A stretch of DNA of 64,000 bases, from contig NZ_CP151800.1 of NCBI RefSeq assembly GCF_038449125.1, positions 4,064,406 through 4,128,405 of the forward strand. The letters are read 5' to 3'. Shown one piece after another: positions 49,745-57,576 of this stretch; position 1 is the stretch's first letter, and each line of letters begins with the position of its first letter. This DNA comes from Kosakonia sp. BYX6 (GTDB lineage Bacteria; Pseudomonadota; Gammaproteobacteria; Enterobacterales; Enterobacteriaceae). A program made the position numbers and the translations under genes. The notes beneath the pieces were generated by a model. It saw only the letters and a program-made list of their open reading frames with translations, was not told where the DNA came from and did not search any database.

Positions 49745-49768
49745 AAAAAAAGACGCCTGGCGCGTCTG
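49745..49768 (-). terminator. leader terminator in the CI control region
   Basis: On the minus strand AGACGC-GCCAG-GCGTCT is followed by TTTTTTT. It lies between seqA and the CI core and could be the terminator used when the satellite is in the immune state. Confidence 0.7.
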
Positions 49769-49772
49769 GTGT

Positions 49773-49800
49773 CGCCTTTGTTTCGCTCGGGTTCCTACGC
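49773..49800 (-). promoter_or_regulatory. seqA-like target of CI RNA
   Basis: Contains CCTTTGTT and TTCCTACGC as one continuous block (about 49775-49800 on the plus strand), the same two blocks as in seqC and complementary to the CI core. It lies upstream of the CI core in the leader, as in P4. Confidence 0.65.
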
Positions 49801-49894
49801 CCGGCTGCCGATTTTGCGGCAGCGGGAAAACTATACCTGGAAAAGGCCAGAAGAAGCAAGCCAGGAAAAGGCAGTTTTTGCAGGTCGAACGTCA

Positions 49895-50161
49895 TCATGC
49901 GTCACAGCCCCGGTTACGGTCGGCGATGCGGGCAGCCATCCAGGCCGTGATTTCGCTGTGCAGCCAGGCGACATTTTTGCCGCCCAGGGAGACCTGCTGC
50001 GGAAAGGCATTCCGGCTGATGAGATCGTAAACGGTGGAGCGCGACAGACCGCAGAGGTGCATCACTTCGGGCAGGCGCAGAAAACGCTCCTGAGCGGGCT
50101 CAGTCCCCGGCATTAACGGGGCGGCAGGGGCGGAAATCGGGGAAGAAAAAGCGGTGTGCAT
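49895..50161 (-). CDS. Vis/AlpA-family regulator of the P4-like satellite
   Basis: An 88-residue winged helix-turn-helix protein; P4 Vis is also 88 residues. [34 protein letters not shown] followed by [16 protein letters not shown] is the AlpA pattern. In P4, Vis represses the late regulatory promoter and directs excision with Int. It is transcribed toward the CI region. Confidence 0.88.
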   Translation of the reverse strand: MHTAFSSPISAPAAPLMPGTEPAQERFLRLPEVMHLCGLSRSTVYDLISRNAFPQQVSLGGKNVAWLHSEITAWMAARIADRNRGCDA

Positions 50162-50439
50162 CGGGCTACCTCATAAAGTCCGTGTGGTGCCGGTCATGTC
50201 TTTCCGGCGTCAGGTAGCGCTCTATTTTGTGAATATTTTCAGCGGGAGCAACAGGTTATTTTGCTGTCATTCTTCGTTTAACAATCCGGTAACATGCTAA
50301 TGGCAAACAGTGGCAAACTCTGACAATCTCTGGCATTTCCTGATAACAGTCTGGCACATTGCTAATTATTTATGGTTATAAATAAACATTCTTTTATCGC
50401 AATAAAGTATACATGCCGTAAGTGTCTCTAAAAACAGCC

Positions 50440-50535
50440 GGTGAACAGTGGTGAACAGTGGGTGAACAGTCAGACCTTCAACTGTTCACCCCTTAACTTA
50501 CTGTATTACTTACTTTTTATATTCTTAGTGAACAG
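50440..50535. other. P4-like replication origin (ori iterons)
   Basis: GGTGAACAG at 50440, 50450 and 50461, the complement at 50482, and a near match at 50527. A very AT-rich stretch (50340-50420 and 50495-50525) flanks them. With crr about 4 kb away, this is the two-site layout alpha uses in P4. Confidence 0.85.
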
Positions 50536-50622
50536 TGTGAAGAGTTAAACACAGAAAAACAAACAGGGAGAGGGGTTTTCCTGCGACCTCTTTCTGGCGA
50601 GCCGGTTTTTTCAGCGGCTTTC

Positions 50623-50640
50623 TGTCCCATCCCGGTCACA
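50623..50640 (+). promoter_or_regulatory. Ogr/Delta activator site of the sid late promoter
   Basis: TGT-N12-ACA, the binding element of P2 Ogr and P4 Delta, centred about 55 bp ahead of a plausible start site and 70 bp upstream of the sid start. A second dyad (CACAACAG / CTGTTGTG, 50637-50664) overlaps it and could form a leader hairpin. Late transcription of sid-delta-psu would thus respond to helper Ogr or own Delta. Confidence 0.6.
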
Positions 50641-50709
50641 ACAGCAACAGCTCGTCCTGTTGTGCAGGCCACGGCAGAATGCCCTCACACTGAAAAGAGA
50701 GAGCCTGCC

Positions 50710-51507
50710 ATGAAAACTGAAATTATCACCGCCCTGATGAAAACCGTTGCCGGCACCCGGCCTGCCCCCGACCGCGCCCTTATCGAGAATGCCGTTGCGG
50801 TCACCACTGAAAAGGCTGCGCAGAAGAATGCCGCCGCCGTGAGTGAAGCGCTCTCCCGCTTTACAGAGGCGAAAGCCGCCCACACCGGCAGCATGATGAC
50901 GCTGAACGACATCAACGCAGCCATCACACGCAGCGAAAAGGAACGGCAGACTGCGCTCGAGGAAAGTGCGGAGGCTGACAAAAGCTGGCGTACCCGCCTG
51001 CGCAGCCTGGGCGGAGCCATGACACCGGAGCTGAAAGCCGAACATGGCCGCCGCATGGCCGGGCGCGAGCTGGCAGAGGAGTTCACCGGCCTGATTGCCG
51101 AACTGGAAACAGACAAATCCCGTGCCATGCTTGAGGCGTGTGCGACCGGCAGACAGTATGTCGATGAGCATGCGACCGCACTTACCGTCTGCGCACAGGC
51201 GGCCTGGACAGAAGCGATGGACACCATCAGCCCGGCGCTGGTACGCGCTTACCGTCTGCGCCTGCGTGAGCTGGAGCTGAAAGGTGAGCCACGTCCGGGT
51301 GATGTGCTGGGTGAGGAGCTGCAACAGCATGTTGCCTTACAGGCACAGTTCTATACCTTCGACATGGACAATGAGCCGGTAATCTCTCAGCTCGGCCTGC
51401 ACCGCCCGCCGCTGACCGGCGTGGACATGACGCTCTATAAAAGCCCTGCCAGACGTATGCAGCTTGCCGCGGAGCTGGCCGCCCGGAAAAAGCAGGCGGA
51501 GAGCTGA
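50710..51507 (+). CDS. sid: Sid-like capsid size determination protein
   Basis: A 265-residue helical protein; P4 Sid has 244. The central WRTRLRSLGGAMTPELKAEH matches the Sid motif with the same order around it, and the C-terminus ends in a short charged helix. Sid forms an external scaffold that forces the helper's capsid protein into a small T=4 shell, so helper DNA no longer fits. The start at 50710 has AGAGAG upstream. It is first in the sid-delta-psu late operon. Confidence 0.82.
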   Translation: MKTEIITALMKTVAGTRPAPDRALIENAVAVTTEKAAQKNAAAVSEALSRFTEAKAAHTGSMMTLNDINAAITRSEKERQTALEESAEADKSWRTRLRSLGGAMTPELKAEHGRRMAGRELAEEFTGLIAELETDKSRAMLEACATGRQYVDEHATALTVCAQAAWTEAMDTISPALVRAYRLRLRELELKGEPRPGDVLGEELQQHVALQAQFYTFDMDNEPVISQLGLHRPPLTGVDMTLYKSPARRMQLAAELAARKKQAES

Positions 51508-51510
51508 GCC

Positions 51511-51717
51511 ATGTTTCACTGCCCGTACTGCAAGCAACCCGCACATACCCGTACCAGCCGGTATGTGTCGGAGAACCTCAAGCAGCGCTATCACCAGTGC
51601 ACCAGCCTTGAATGCTCGGCCACGTTCCGCACCTCCGAGACGCTCGACGGGGTGATACGTCAGCCCGCCATGCCGGAAAACGCCGTGGCGCTTTTAACCG
51701 CAGGAGAGACACCATGA
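51511..51717 (+). CDS. Ogr/Delta-family late transcription activator
   Basis: A 68-residue zinc-finger protein with C-x2-C near the N-terminus (FHCPYCKQ) and C-x4-C (YHQCTSLEC), the Ogr signature. P4 Delta is a tandem double Ogr (166 residues); this one has a single unit like P2 Ogr. It activates late promoters of satellite and helper through RNA polymerase alpha. Its stop overlaps the psu start (ATGA). Confidence 0.92.
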   Translation: MFHCPYCKQPAHTRTSRYVSENLKQRYHQCTSLECSATFRTSETLDGVIRQPAMPENAVALLTAGETP

Positions 51718-52124
51718 CCAACATCCTGACGCAGGCCGCAGAGGCCTGCCTGCAACACCGTGCCGTGTGGCTGAGCCGCCGTGAAACACCTGGTGCCCCG
51801 GAGGAAACACGGCAGGCCGCACGGCAGTATATCCGCGCCCATGAGACCGTCCAGGCGCTCAGCATCCGCCACCGGCTTGATGGCTTCATGCATCAGCACG
51901 GCGCAGAGCTGGCCGCCATTCTTGCCCCGGAGCTGGTACATATCCGCTGCCTCCCGGCGCACCTGCAACACCGGGCGCTCGACCGGGCAACGCACCACCT
52001 GCGCGACGCCCTCGCCTCCTGGCTGGCCGCCGGTAACGGGATTAACCCTGACGGCTGCGCGGTGCTGAATGCCGTCGGAATCAGACCCGATAAAGCGTCG
52101 CGCACGGACAGCCAGCAGCAATAA
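51714..52124 (+). CDS. psu: Psu-like polarity suppressor / capsid decoration protein
   Basis: A 136-residue homologue of P4 Psu (190). RQYIRAHETVQALSIRHRLDGFM, then APELVHIR and ALASWLAAGNGI and GIRPDKAS, align through the C-terminal half. The N-terminal helix hairpin is shorter. Psu binds Rho and suppresses termination and also decorates the small capsid. The ATG at 51714 is coupled to delta. Confidence 0.87.
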   Translation: MTNILTQAAEACLQHRAVWLSRRETPGAPEETRQAARQYIRAHETVQALSIRHRLDGFMHQHGAELAAILAPELVHIRCLPAHLQHRALDRATHHLRDALASWLAAGNGINPDGCAVLNAVGIRPDKASRTDSQQQ

Positions 52125-52344
52125 ATCCCCGAAAAATGCGCCCCGGTCATCCCCTGCCGGGCGCATCCTCCCGCCCCTGAAAAATAGCCGAAAAATCCCT
52201 AAATAATTAAAAAAATACCCTGCATGCATATGCTGCATTTAACTGCATTTATTTCTGCACCCGTCACATTCCCGCCCGCACCAGTCCCGGCGCGGCCTGA
52301 GCCCGGTCATGCACCTGCATGTAAACCGACCTGTGAAGCGGGCA

Positions 52345-52363
52345 GGCGAGGAGGGGAAAGCAC
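52345..52363. other. P2/P4-type cos site
   Basis: GGCGAGGAGGGGAAAGCAC differs by one base from the 19-nt P2/P4 cohesive end GGCGAGGCGGGGAAAGCAC (from memory). It lies just beyond psu, as in P4. It would let helper terminase cut and package satellite DNA. The rest of 52125-52491 holds no gene I can support. Confidence 0.85.
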
Positions 52364-52491
52364 TGCGCGCGATAAGTATTTATTAAATATATTTAGAAGG
52401 ATGTTTGAGACAAAAAAAAGGTTTAAAGTAAGCCCGATTGCACCGAAAAACTAAAAATCATGATAGACCATTAGTCAAACAGGAGGATGTC

Positions 52492-55245
52492 ATGCAGCAA
52501 ATAGGTTCAAAATGGTGGAAGTTTGATTTCCATACACACACACCCGCATCAATGGATTACGGTAAAGCAGACCATCAACTAAAACAAACCATGACTCCGA
52601 GGCAATGGTTGTTGGATTATATTCAAAAAGGAATTGAATGCATCGCAGTGACTGACCATAACACAGGGTCTTGGATCGACAGCTTAAAACTAGAAGCAGA
52701 AAACTTAAGATCAGAAGGGCATTCAATATACATATTCCCAAGTATAGAGATCACAGCACATGGTAACATTCACATCTTAGGTATATTCGATGTTGATAAA
52801 ACATCTAGCTTTATATCTCAGATAATTGGTGCAACAAACTACTCTGGTACAGAAGGGGATAGTGATGCAGTAACTCAAATCAGCCCACAAGGTGTTATTG
52901 ATTTAATCATTAGTCGAGGGGGAGTGGCGATTCCAGCGCATATTGACAAAGCGAGCGGGCTTTGCACCGTTCATTCATCAGGCGCGACCCTAGAGCAGAT
53001 ACTTACTAATGCTTCCGCAGTTGAAATAATAAAAACGCACGATGAATATGAAATCATCCAGCCAGGTTCAAGCCCACTGCGTGGGTATGTTTCGTTGCAA
53101 ACAGGACTTCCTGAGGTAATTGGTTCTGATTCTCACCACCCAAACACAGTTGGGAGAGCTTTTACATGGATAAAAATGGGTACACCATCAATTGATGGCT
53201 TAAAGCTTGCTCTATTTGATGGTGATGACTCATTGAAAAGATCAGATCAACACCCGAACTCTCCAAATATTTACGCGGAAAATAGAATTATATCCATAAA
53301 GATAAACAAAACTAAATACTGCGGAAGAGTAAATGAATTTTCAATACAATTCCACCCATGGTTAAATTGTATTATAGGGGGAAGAGGAAGCGGTAAATCA
53401 ACTATATTAGAATTTTTGAGAACTGCTTTGGGAAGAGAGAAAGAGCTGGAACAGTTATCATCTAATAAAGAAATGTTTAACTCTTATTCTAAACTCGCTA
53501 GAAAAGCTCAAAATAGAGACGATGATGGTGTGTTTTTGGCGGAAAGTAGCATTCACGTAGAATACTTAAAAGGCGAAAATCATTACAGGTTAGAATGGGG
53601 ATATGGAGATCAACAAATATCCATAAACCGAATTGATGAACAGAACATTATCCTAGAAGAAGGTAATGTAATAAGCAGGTTTCCTGTAAAAATATTTAGT
53701 CAAAAACAAATATATGAAATATCTCGTTCACCAAATTATCTTTTGAACCTTATTGATGAATCAAATATCGTTAACTTAACTGAGTGGAACTATAAATGGG
53801 AGAATGAAGTAAGCACTATTTTTCAGCTAAGAAGAGAACTTAAAGATTTAAAGGCGAACATATCCAATAAAAGTACCTTAACTGGACAATTAAATGACAC
53901 TAATCAAAAAATAGCATCTATAGAAAGATCTAGCCATGCCAGCATATTGGCAAATTATCAGAAATCTTTAAACCAAGATAATTTAATAAATAATTTTATT
54001 ACAGAAAATGTTACCTTTTTAGAAAATATAACTACATACATTTCTCAAACCACACCAATAAAACTTGAAACTAACGCTGGGCTTTTTAGCAATCAAAATG
54101 AAACCACGACCCAAAACAAAATACTGGATCTTCAACAAAAAGTTGAAGATAGTATTAGCGCTTTCAATAAGACAATCAATAATGTCACTACCGAAATTAA
54201 AGGATTAATCAATTGGTTTGACTCATGTGCATTGAAGCAAGAAATTATTGCCAATAAAAGTCAATACACCACATTAGTAACTAGTCTACAAGCTAGTGGG
54301 GTTAATAACCCAAGCGAATATGAAAGCCTCATTGGCACAAGGAAAGCACTATCAGAACGATTAAGTAAAATCGCTGCCGATGAAAAAACTATAGAACAAA
54401 AAAAAACAGAACTTATTCAAAGTTACAATAAATTAGTTGAGCTTCGTAAAGAGCTTACAGCCCGAAGACGACAATTCCTTGTCGACATAAATAATAACAA
54501 TGCTAATTTTAAAGTTAATGTTGATTTTTGTGGAGATAAACAATTCCTTGAAAGTGACTTTAGAAACGTCATCGATAAAAATGACACTACATTCAGCAAT
54601 GAAATATACAATGAAGACGATAATGGTTTTTTAAACATATTAAACGCTAAGATCAAAGAAATTTCAGAAGACAATGATGGCATTATAAAGAAAATCCAAG
54701 AACTAAAAGATGGTTTTTTTGATAAAACCGCTAACACAATACTTGATGTGAAGTTAAGCAAGCGTTTCTTCGATTTTAAAAACTCACTATCTGATGAAGG
54801 GATAACCGCCTTAATATGCTGGTTCCCAAGTGATTCAATCACAGTAAAATATAATGATGGTAGAAGGTTTAAAGATTTATCTCAGGGCTCAGCAGGCCAG
54901 AAGGCAGCAACTGTTCTTGCATTTTTACTTTCCTATGGAGATGATCCTATAATTTTAGATCAACCTGAGGATGATTTAGATAACCAGCTAGTTTATGAGC
55001 TTATTGTAAAAAAAATAAAAGAAAGCAAATGCAAAAGGCAAATAATAATCATAACTCATAATCCTAATATTGTTGTGAATGGAGATTCGGAACTTGTTGT
55101 TGCATTAAGCCAGCAGTCAGGTAGTACCGATTTCCTCTCCTTTGGGGGATTACAAGAACGTGAAGTAAGGGAAAACATCTGTGACATAATGGAAGGTGGC
55201 AGAGACGCATTCAGTCAACGTTATAGAAGGATTGTTTCTGCTTAA
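52492..55245 (+). CDS. PHP-domain ABC/SMC-type ATPase, candidate antiphage defence (TrlF-like)
   Basis: A 917-residue protein; the ATG at 52492 follows AGGAGG. The PHP phosphoesterase metal ligands are visible: FDFHTHT (H14, H16), TDHN (D55, H56), IFPSIEITAHGNIHILG and GSDSHH (D213, H215). An SMC/ABC ATPase follows: Walker A GGRGSGKST (K302), about 300 residues of coiled coil, signature LSQGSAGQKAA, Walker B ILDQPEDDLDN and IIITHNP. This matches the TrlF-like family. The gene is much more AT-rich than its neighbours. It lies between cos and integrase, the hotspot where P4-like satellites carry defence genes, so a role in blocking phages is likely but unproven here. Confidence 0.85.
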   Translation: MQQIGSKWWKFDFHTHTPASMDYGKADHQLKQTMTPRQWLLDYIQKGIECIAVTDHNTGSWIDSLKLEAENLRSEGHSIYIFPSIEITAHGNIHILGIFDVDKTSSFISQIIGATNYSGTEGDSDAVTQISPQGVIDLIISRGGVAIPAHIDKASGLCTVHSSGATLEQILTNASAVEIIKTHDEYEIIQPGSSPLRGYVSLQTGLPEVIGSDSHHPNTVGRAFTWIKMGTPSIDGLKLALFDGDDSLKRSDQHPNSPNIYAENRIISIKINKTKYCGRVNEFSIQFHPWLNCIIGGRGSGKSTILEFLRTALGREKELEQLSSNKEMFNSYSKLARKAQNRDDDGVFLAESSIHVEYLKGENHYRLEWGYGDQQISINRIDEQNIILEEGNVISRFPVKIFSQKQIYEISRSPNYLLNLIDESNIVNLTEWNYKWENEVSTIFQLRRELKDLKANISNKSTLTGQLNDTNQKIASIERSSHASILANYQKSLNQDNLINNFITENVTFLENITTYISQTTPIKLETNAGLFSNQNETTTQNKILDLQQKVEDSISAFNKTINNVTTEIKGLINWFDSCALKQEIIANKSQYTTLVTSLQASGVNNPSEYESLIGTRKALSERLSKIAADEKTIEQKKTELIQSYNKLVELRKELTARRRQFLVDINNNNANFKVNVDFCGDKQFLESDFRNVIDKNDTTFSNEIYNEDDNGFLNILNAKIKEISEDNDGIIKKIQELKDGFFDKTANTILDVKLSKRFFDFKNSLSDEGITALICWFPSDSITVKYNDGRRFKDLSQGSAGQKAATVLAFLLSYGDDPIILDQPEDDLDNQLVYELIVKKIKESKCKRQIIIITHNPNIVVNGDSELVVALSQQSGSTDFLSFGGLQEREVRENICDIMEGGRDAFSQRYRRIVSA

Positions 55246-55250
55246 ATAGC

Positions 55251-55279
55251 TTAGCCTCTCTTAGAAAAAGAGAGGCTAA
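55251..55279. terminator. bidirectional terminator between TrlF-like gene and integrase
   Basis: A perfect 12-bp stem (TTAGCCTCTCTT / AAGAGAGGCTAA) with a 5-base loop, six bases after the plus-strand stop, serving two convergent genes. Confidence 0.75.
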
Positions 55280-55291
55280 GGCTCCTAAACA

Positions 55292-56554
55292 TCAATATGA
55301 ATAAATTTTCGCATAATCGAATGGAGTAACAAATTCCTTTTTGTTTGCATCAAGATAATCGGCCCACCACTGTACCATCAACCGACGTTCATCTAAGTGC
55401 TCAGAGGTGTGAATATACGCTGCACGCACATTGTTACGCTCTGAGTGACTAAGCTGACGTTCTATTGCGTCGTCACTCCATAAGCCTGACTCACCAAGCG
55501 CACCGCGCGCCATAGTTCTGAACCCATGCCCGCAGACCTCAGTCTTCGTGTCATACCCCATCGCACGCAATGCGCTGTTTACGGTATTTTCACTCATAAC
55601 TTTCGTTGAGTTATGATCTCCTGGAAACAGAAGCTCTTTATCACCACTGATTTGCTTAAGCTGCTCTATCAAGAGCATCGCCTGCCGACTAAGAGGAACG
55701 ATATGCTCTTCTTTCATCTTCATACCACGATACGAATACCGCACACCCTTAATTTGTTCTCGTTTTGCAGGTACGCGCCAAAGAGATTTATCGAATTCGA
55801 ATTCATCCCAACGCGCAAAACGTAGCTCGCTTGAACGCACAAAAGTGAGTAAAGAAAGCTCGACTGCAATCCGAGTCATCGTACGACCACGATATGCAGC
55901 AATACGAGTAAGAAACTCAGGGAAACGGCTTGAGGGTAAAGCGGGGTAGTGTCGCGCTTTGGTAGTTGATAACGCGCCAGCCATGTCACTGGCCGGGTTT
56001 GAGTCGATGTAATCATTCTGTACGGCATAGCGCATAATGGCCGTGACACGTTGTTGTAGGCGCTGCGCGACATCATGCTTACCGCTGGCATCAACTTTCT
56101 TAATCGGGGCAAGCAGGTGGCTGGTTTTAAGCTGCCGGATATCAGACGAGCCAATATAAGGAAAGATATACAGTTCAAGGTAACGAAGAACGCGCGATCG
56201 ATGATCTTCGCTCCAGCGCTTATTGCTCGCATGCCATTCGAGGGCGATGGTTTGAAAAGTATATGCCCCAGCGTTTTCGGCCTGTGCTTCCTTCTGCTCA
56301 GCTTTTGGGTCGATGCCCTGTACTAACAGCTTTTTAGCTTCATCGCGCTTAGTTCTAGCCTGAGCAAGCGTAACAGTAGGCCAGACACCAAAAGCAAGGC
56401 GATCTTCTTTTTTATCAGAGGGTCGTCGGTATTTCATGCGCCAGTATTTAGAGCCCTTGGCCGAAACCTCAAGATACAAACCGCCGCCATCGGCCATTTT
56501 GTAGGTTTTGTCTTTTGGCTTTGCGGTCTCTACTTGTCTGGCGTTGAGCTTCAT
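55292..56554 (-). CDS. int: P4-type tyrosine integrase
   Basis: A 420-residue integrase with the DUF4102 arm-binding domain (MKLNARQVETAKPKDKTYKMADGGGLYLEVS). The catalytic core is intact: RSSELRFARWDE, CGHGFRTMARG (H-x-x-R) and SERNNVRAAYIH (Tyr). It is about 60 percent like the element 1 integrase by eye and targets the same tRNA. It starts 171 bp from the leuX core, reading away from it. It drives integration and, with Vis, excision of the satellite. Confidence 0.95.
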   Translation of the reverse strand: MKLNARQVETAKPKDKTYKMADGGGLYLEVSAKGSKYWRMKYRRPSDKKEDRLAFGVWPTVTLAQARTKRDEAKKLLVQGIDPKAEQKEAQAENAGAYTFQTIALEWHASNKRWSEDHRSRVLRYLELYIFPYIGSSDIRQLKTSHLLAPIKKVDASGKHDVAQRLQQRVTAIMRYAVQNDYIDSNPASDMAGALSTTKARHYPALPSSRFPEFLTRIAAYRGRTMTRIAVELSLLTFVRSSELRFARWDEFEFDKSLWRVPAKREQIKGVRYSYRGMKMKEEHIVPLSRQAMLLIEQLKQISGDKELLFPGDHNSTKVMSENTVNSALRAMGYDTKTEVCGHGFRTMARGALGESGLWSDDAIERQLSHSERNNVRAAYIHTSEHLDERRLMVQWWADYLDANKKEFVTPFDYAKIYSY

Positions 56555-56585
56555 TTTGGGGGCACATTTCTAATCGAAGTTAAGA

Positions 56586-56604
56586 TGCCCCCAATTATGC
56601 CCCC
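56586..56604. repeat. paired arm-type repeats, right end of the P4-like element
   Basis: TGCCCCC at 56586 and 56598, start-to-start spacing 12 bp, with an inverted copy (GGGGGCA) at 56558. They match the pair at 45249/45261, supporting the two ends as one element. Confidence 0.7.
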
Positions 56605-56718
56605 AGTACCCCCTGGATTTCAACGGACGGACTCGGACAACGCCGGATACAAAAACCGCTGAGAGCCTTGATTTTAAAGGGTTTGATGGACTTTCTCGGA
56701 TGGTCTTGGAAGAGGTCT

Positions 56719-56803
56719 TGGTGCCGAAGGCCGGACTCGAACCGGCACGTATTTCTACGGTTGATTTTGAATCAACTGCGTCTACCGATTTCGCCACTTC
56801 GGC
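56719..56803 (-). tRNA. leuX: tRNA-Leu (anticodon CAA)
   Basis: An 85-nt class II tRNA with encoded CCA. The acceptor stem is GCCGAAG / CTTCGGC, and the anticodon stem GTTGA / TCAAC encloses TTCAAAA (anticodon CAA). The variable arm and T-arm GGTTCGAGTCC are intact. It is essentially E. coli leuX, the native attachment site of phage P4. The 3' end is restored by the satellite's att copy, so the tRNA stays functional. Confidence 0.97.
56725..56741. repeat. attachment core inside leuX
   Basis: CGAAGGCCGGACTCGAA in the tRNA 3' end (T-arm to acceptor stem, read on the other strand). It is the reference copy of the core repeated at 28516 and 45179. Confidence 0.88.
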
Positions 56804-56830
56804 ACTGAAGGGGATGCGGAAACGTGTTGG

Positions 56831-56858
56831 ATTATACCTGTCACACGCGTCCATGCAA
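56831..56858 (-). promoter_or_regulatory. sigma-70 promoter of leuX
   Basis: On the minus strand TTGCAT (56858-56853), 16 bases, then the perfect -10 TATAAT (56836-56831), about 28 bp before the mature tRNA. Confidence 0.7.
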
Positions 56859-57031
56859 GCAGCGCCACACGTAAGTTATATCAAGTGCTGAAATTTTCAG
56901 CGCTGCCGCCTCGTTACCCCCCTGATCTCGCATCTACAAATTCACCAAACCTATCCCTTGGTGGTTTACATCACCGCGCATTTGTTATGTGATCTCGCCA
57001 CACTTACCATTACTCTGCCCCAGGAAAACCT

Positions 57032-57360
57032 ATGCGTTTTTACCAAGTCGATCCCTCGCAGGAAAACTACTGGCGGGGCGTGATCCTCTTTGGCAACAAC
57101 TTCGCGGCCTATAAATTCGCGCTGGCGCATGCGCTGTATGATATCGAGCGCAGCAACGCATACATTTCGTTGCAGGATATGGCGCTGCCATTTCGCCAGC
57201 ATATCTGTGCGCATCTCAAACAGTCGCTAAAACAGATCCTCAACACCACAAAACCAGGCCCATTTATCACCGCCTGCTTGCGCTTTAATAAGGGTGAGAT
57301 TGCGCAGGATGAACTGTTGCATGTGCCCAATGCCGGGCTGCCGGATGTCATGAACAATCT
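57032..57360 (+). pseudogene. 5' fragment of an HNH-nuclease-type gene
   Basis: From ATG 57032 (AGGAAAA upstream) the first ~108 residues read MRFYQVDPSQENYWRGVILF, then NFAAYKFALAHALYD and LPFRQHICAHLKQ. This resembles the N-terminus of a family of island-borne HNH endonucleases that carry their nuclease domain at the C-terminus. That catalytic part is missing: the frame joins a fragment of another gene near 57340-57362. So this is a non-catalytic remnant. Family recognition is from memory, with moderate confidence. Confidence 0.6.
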
Positions 57361-57576
57361 GGCGCGCGCTGAAACCCGGCGGCATCTGGTATCTGTCGTT
57401 TAAATATGGTGATGGGGAACGCGAGCAAGCAGGCCGCCGTTTTAGTGATATGAATGAAGTACGGCTTGCCGGTTTGCTTGCTGCGTTGCCAACCATCAAT
57501 GCAGAATCGATGTGGACCACACAAGATAAGCGGCCCGATCGCCACGGAACCAGGCTGAATGTGCTTCTGAGAAAGG
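57361..57576 (+). pseudogene. 3' fragment of a SAM-dependent methyltransferase-like gene
   Basis: In the frame beginning ALKPGGIWYLSFKYGDGERE, then RRFSDMNEVRLAGLLAALP and WTTQDKRPDR, this resembles the C-terminal part of class I methyltransferases. The N-terminal SAM-binding half is absent and the original stop is lost. It is fused out of frame to the HNH-type fragment, so a deletion joined two genes right of leuX. Confidence 0.55.

Noticed and set aside
49542..49898. Long upstream extension of the kil reading frame
   Set aside because: It runs through the CI control region, two seq blocks and a terminator; kil has its own strong ribosome-binding site at 49549-49557.
46136..50535. Repeated GTGAACAG units as a possible CRISPR array
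   Set aside because: Repeats are 9 bp, irregularly spaced and in both orientations; they match P4 alpha binding iterons.
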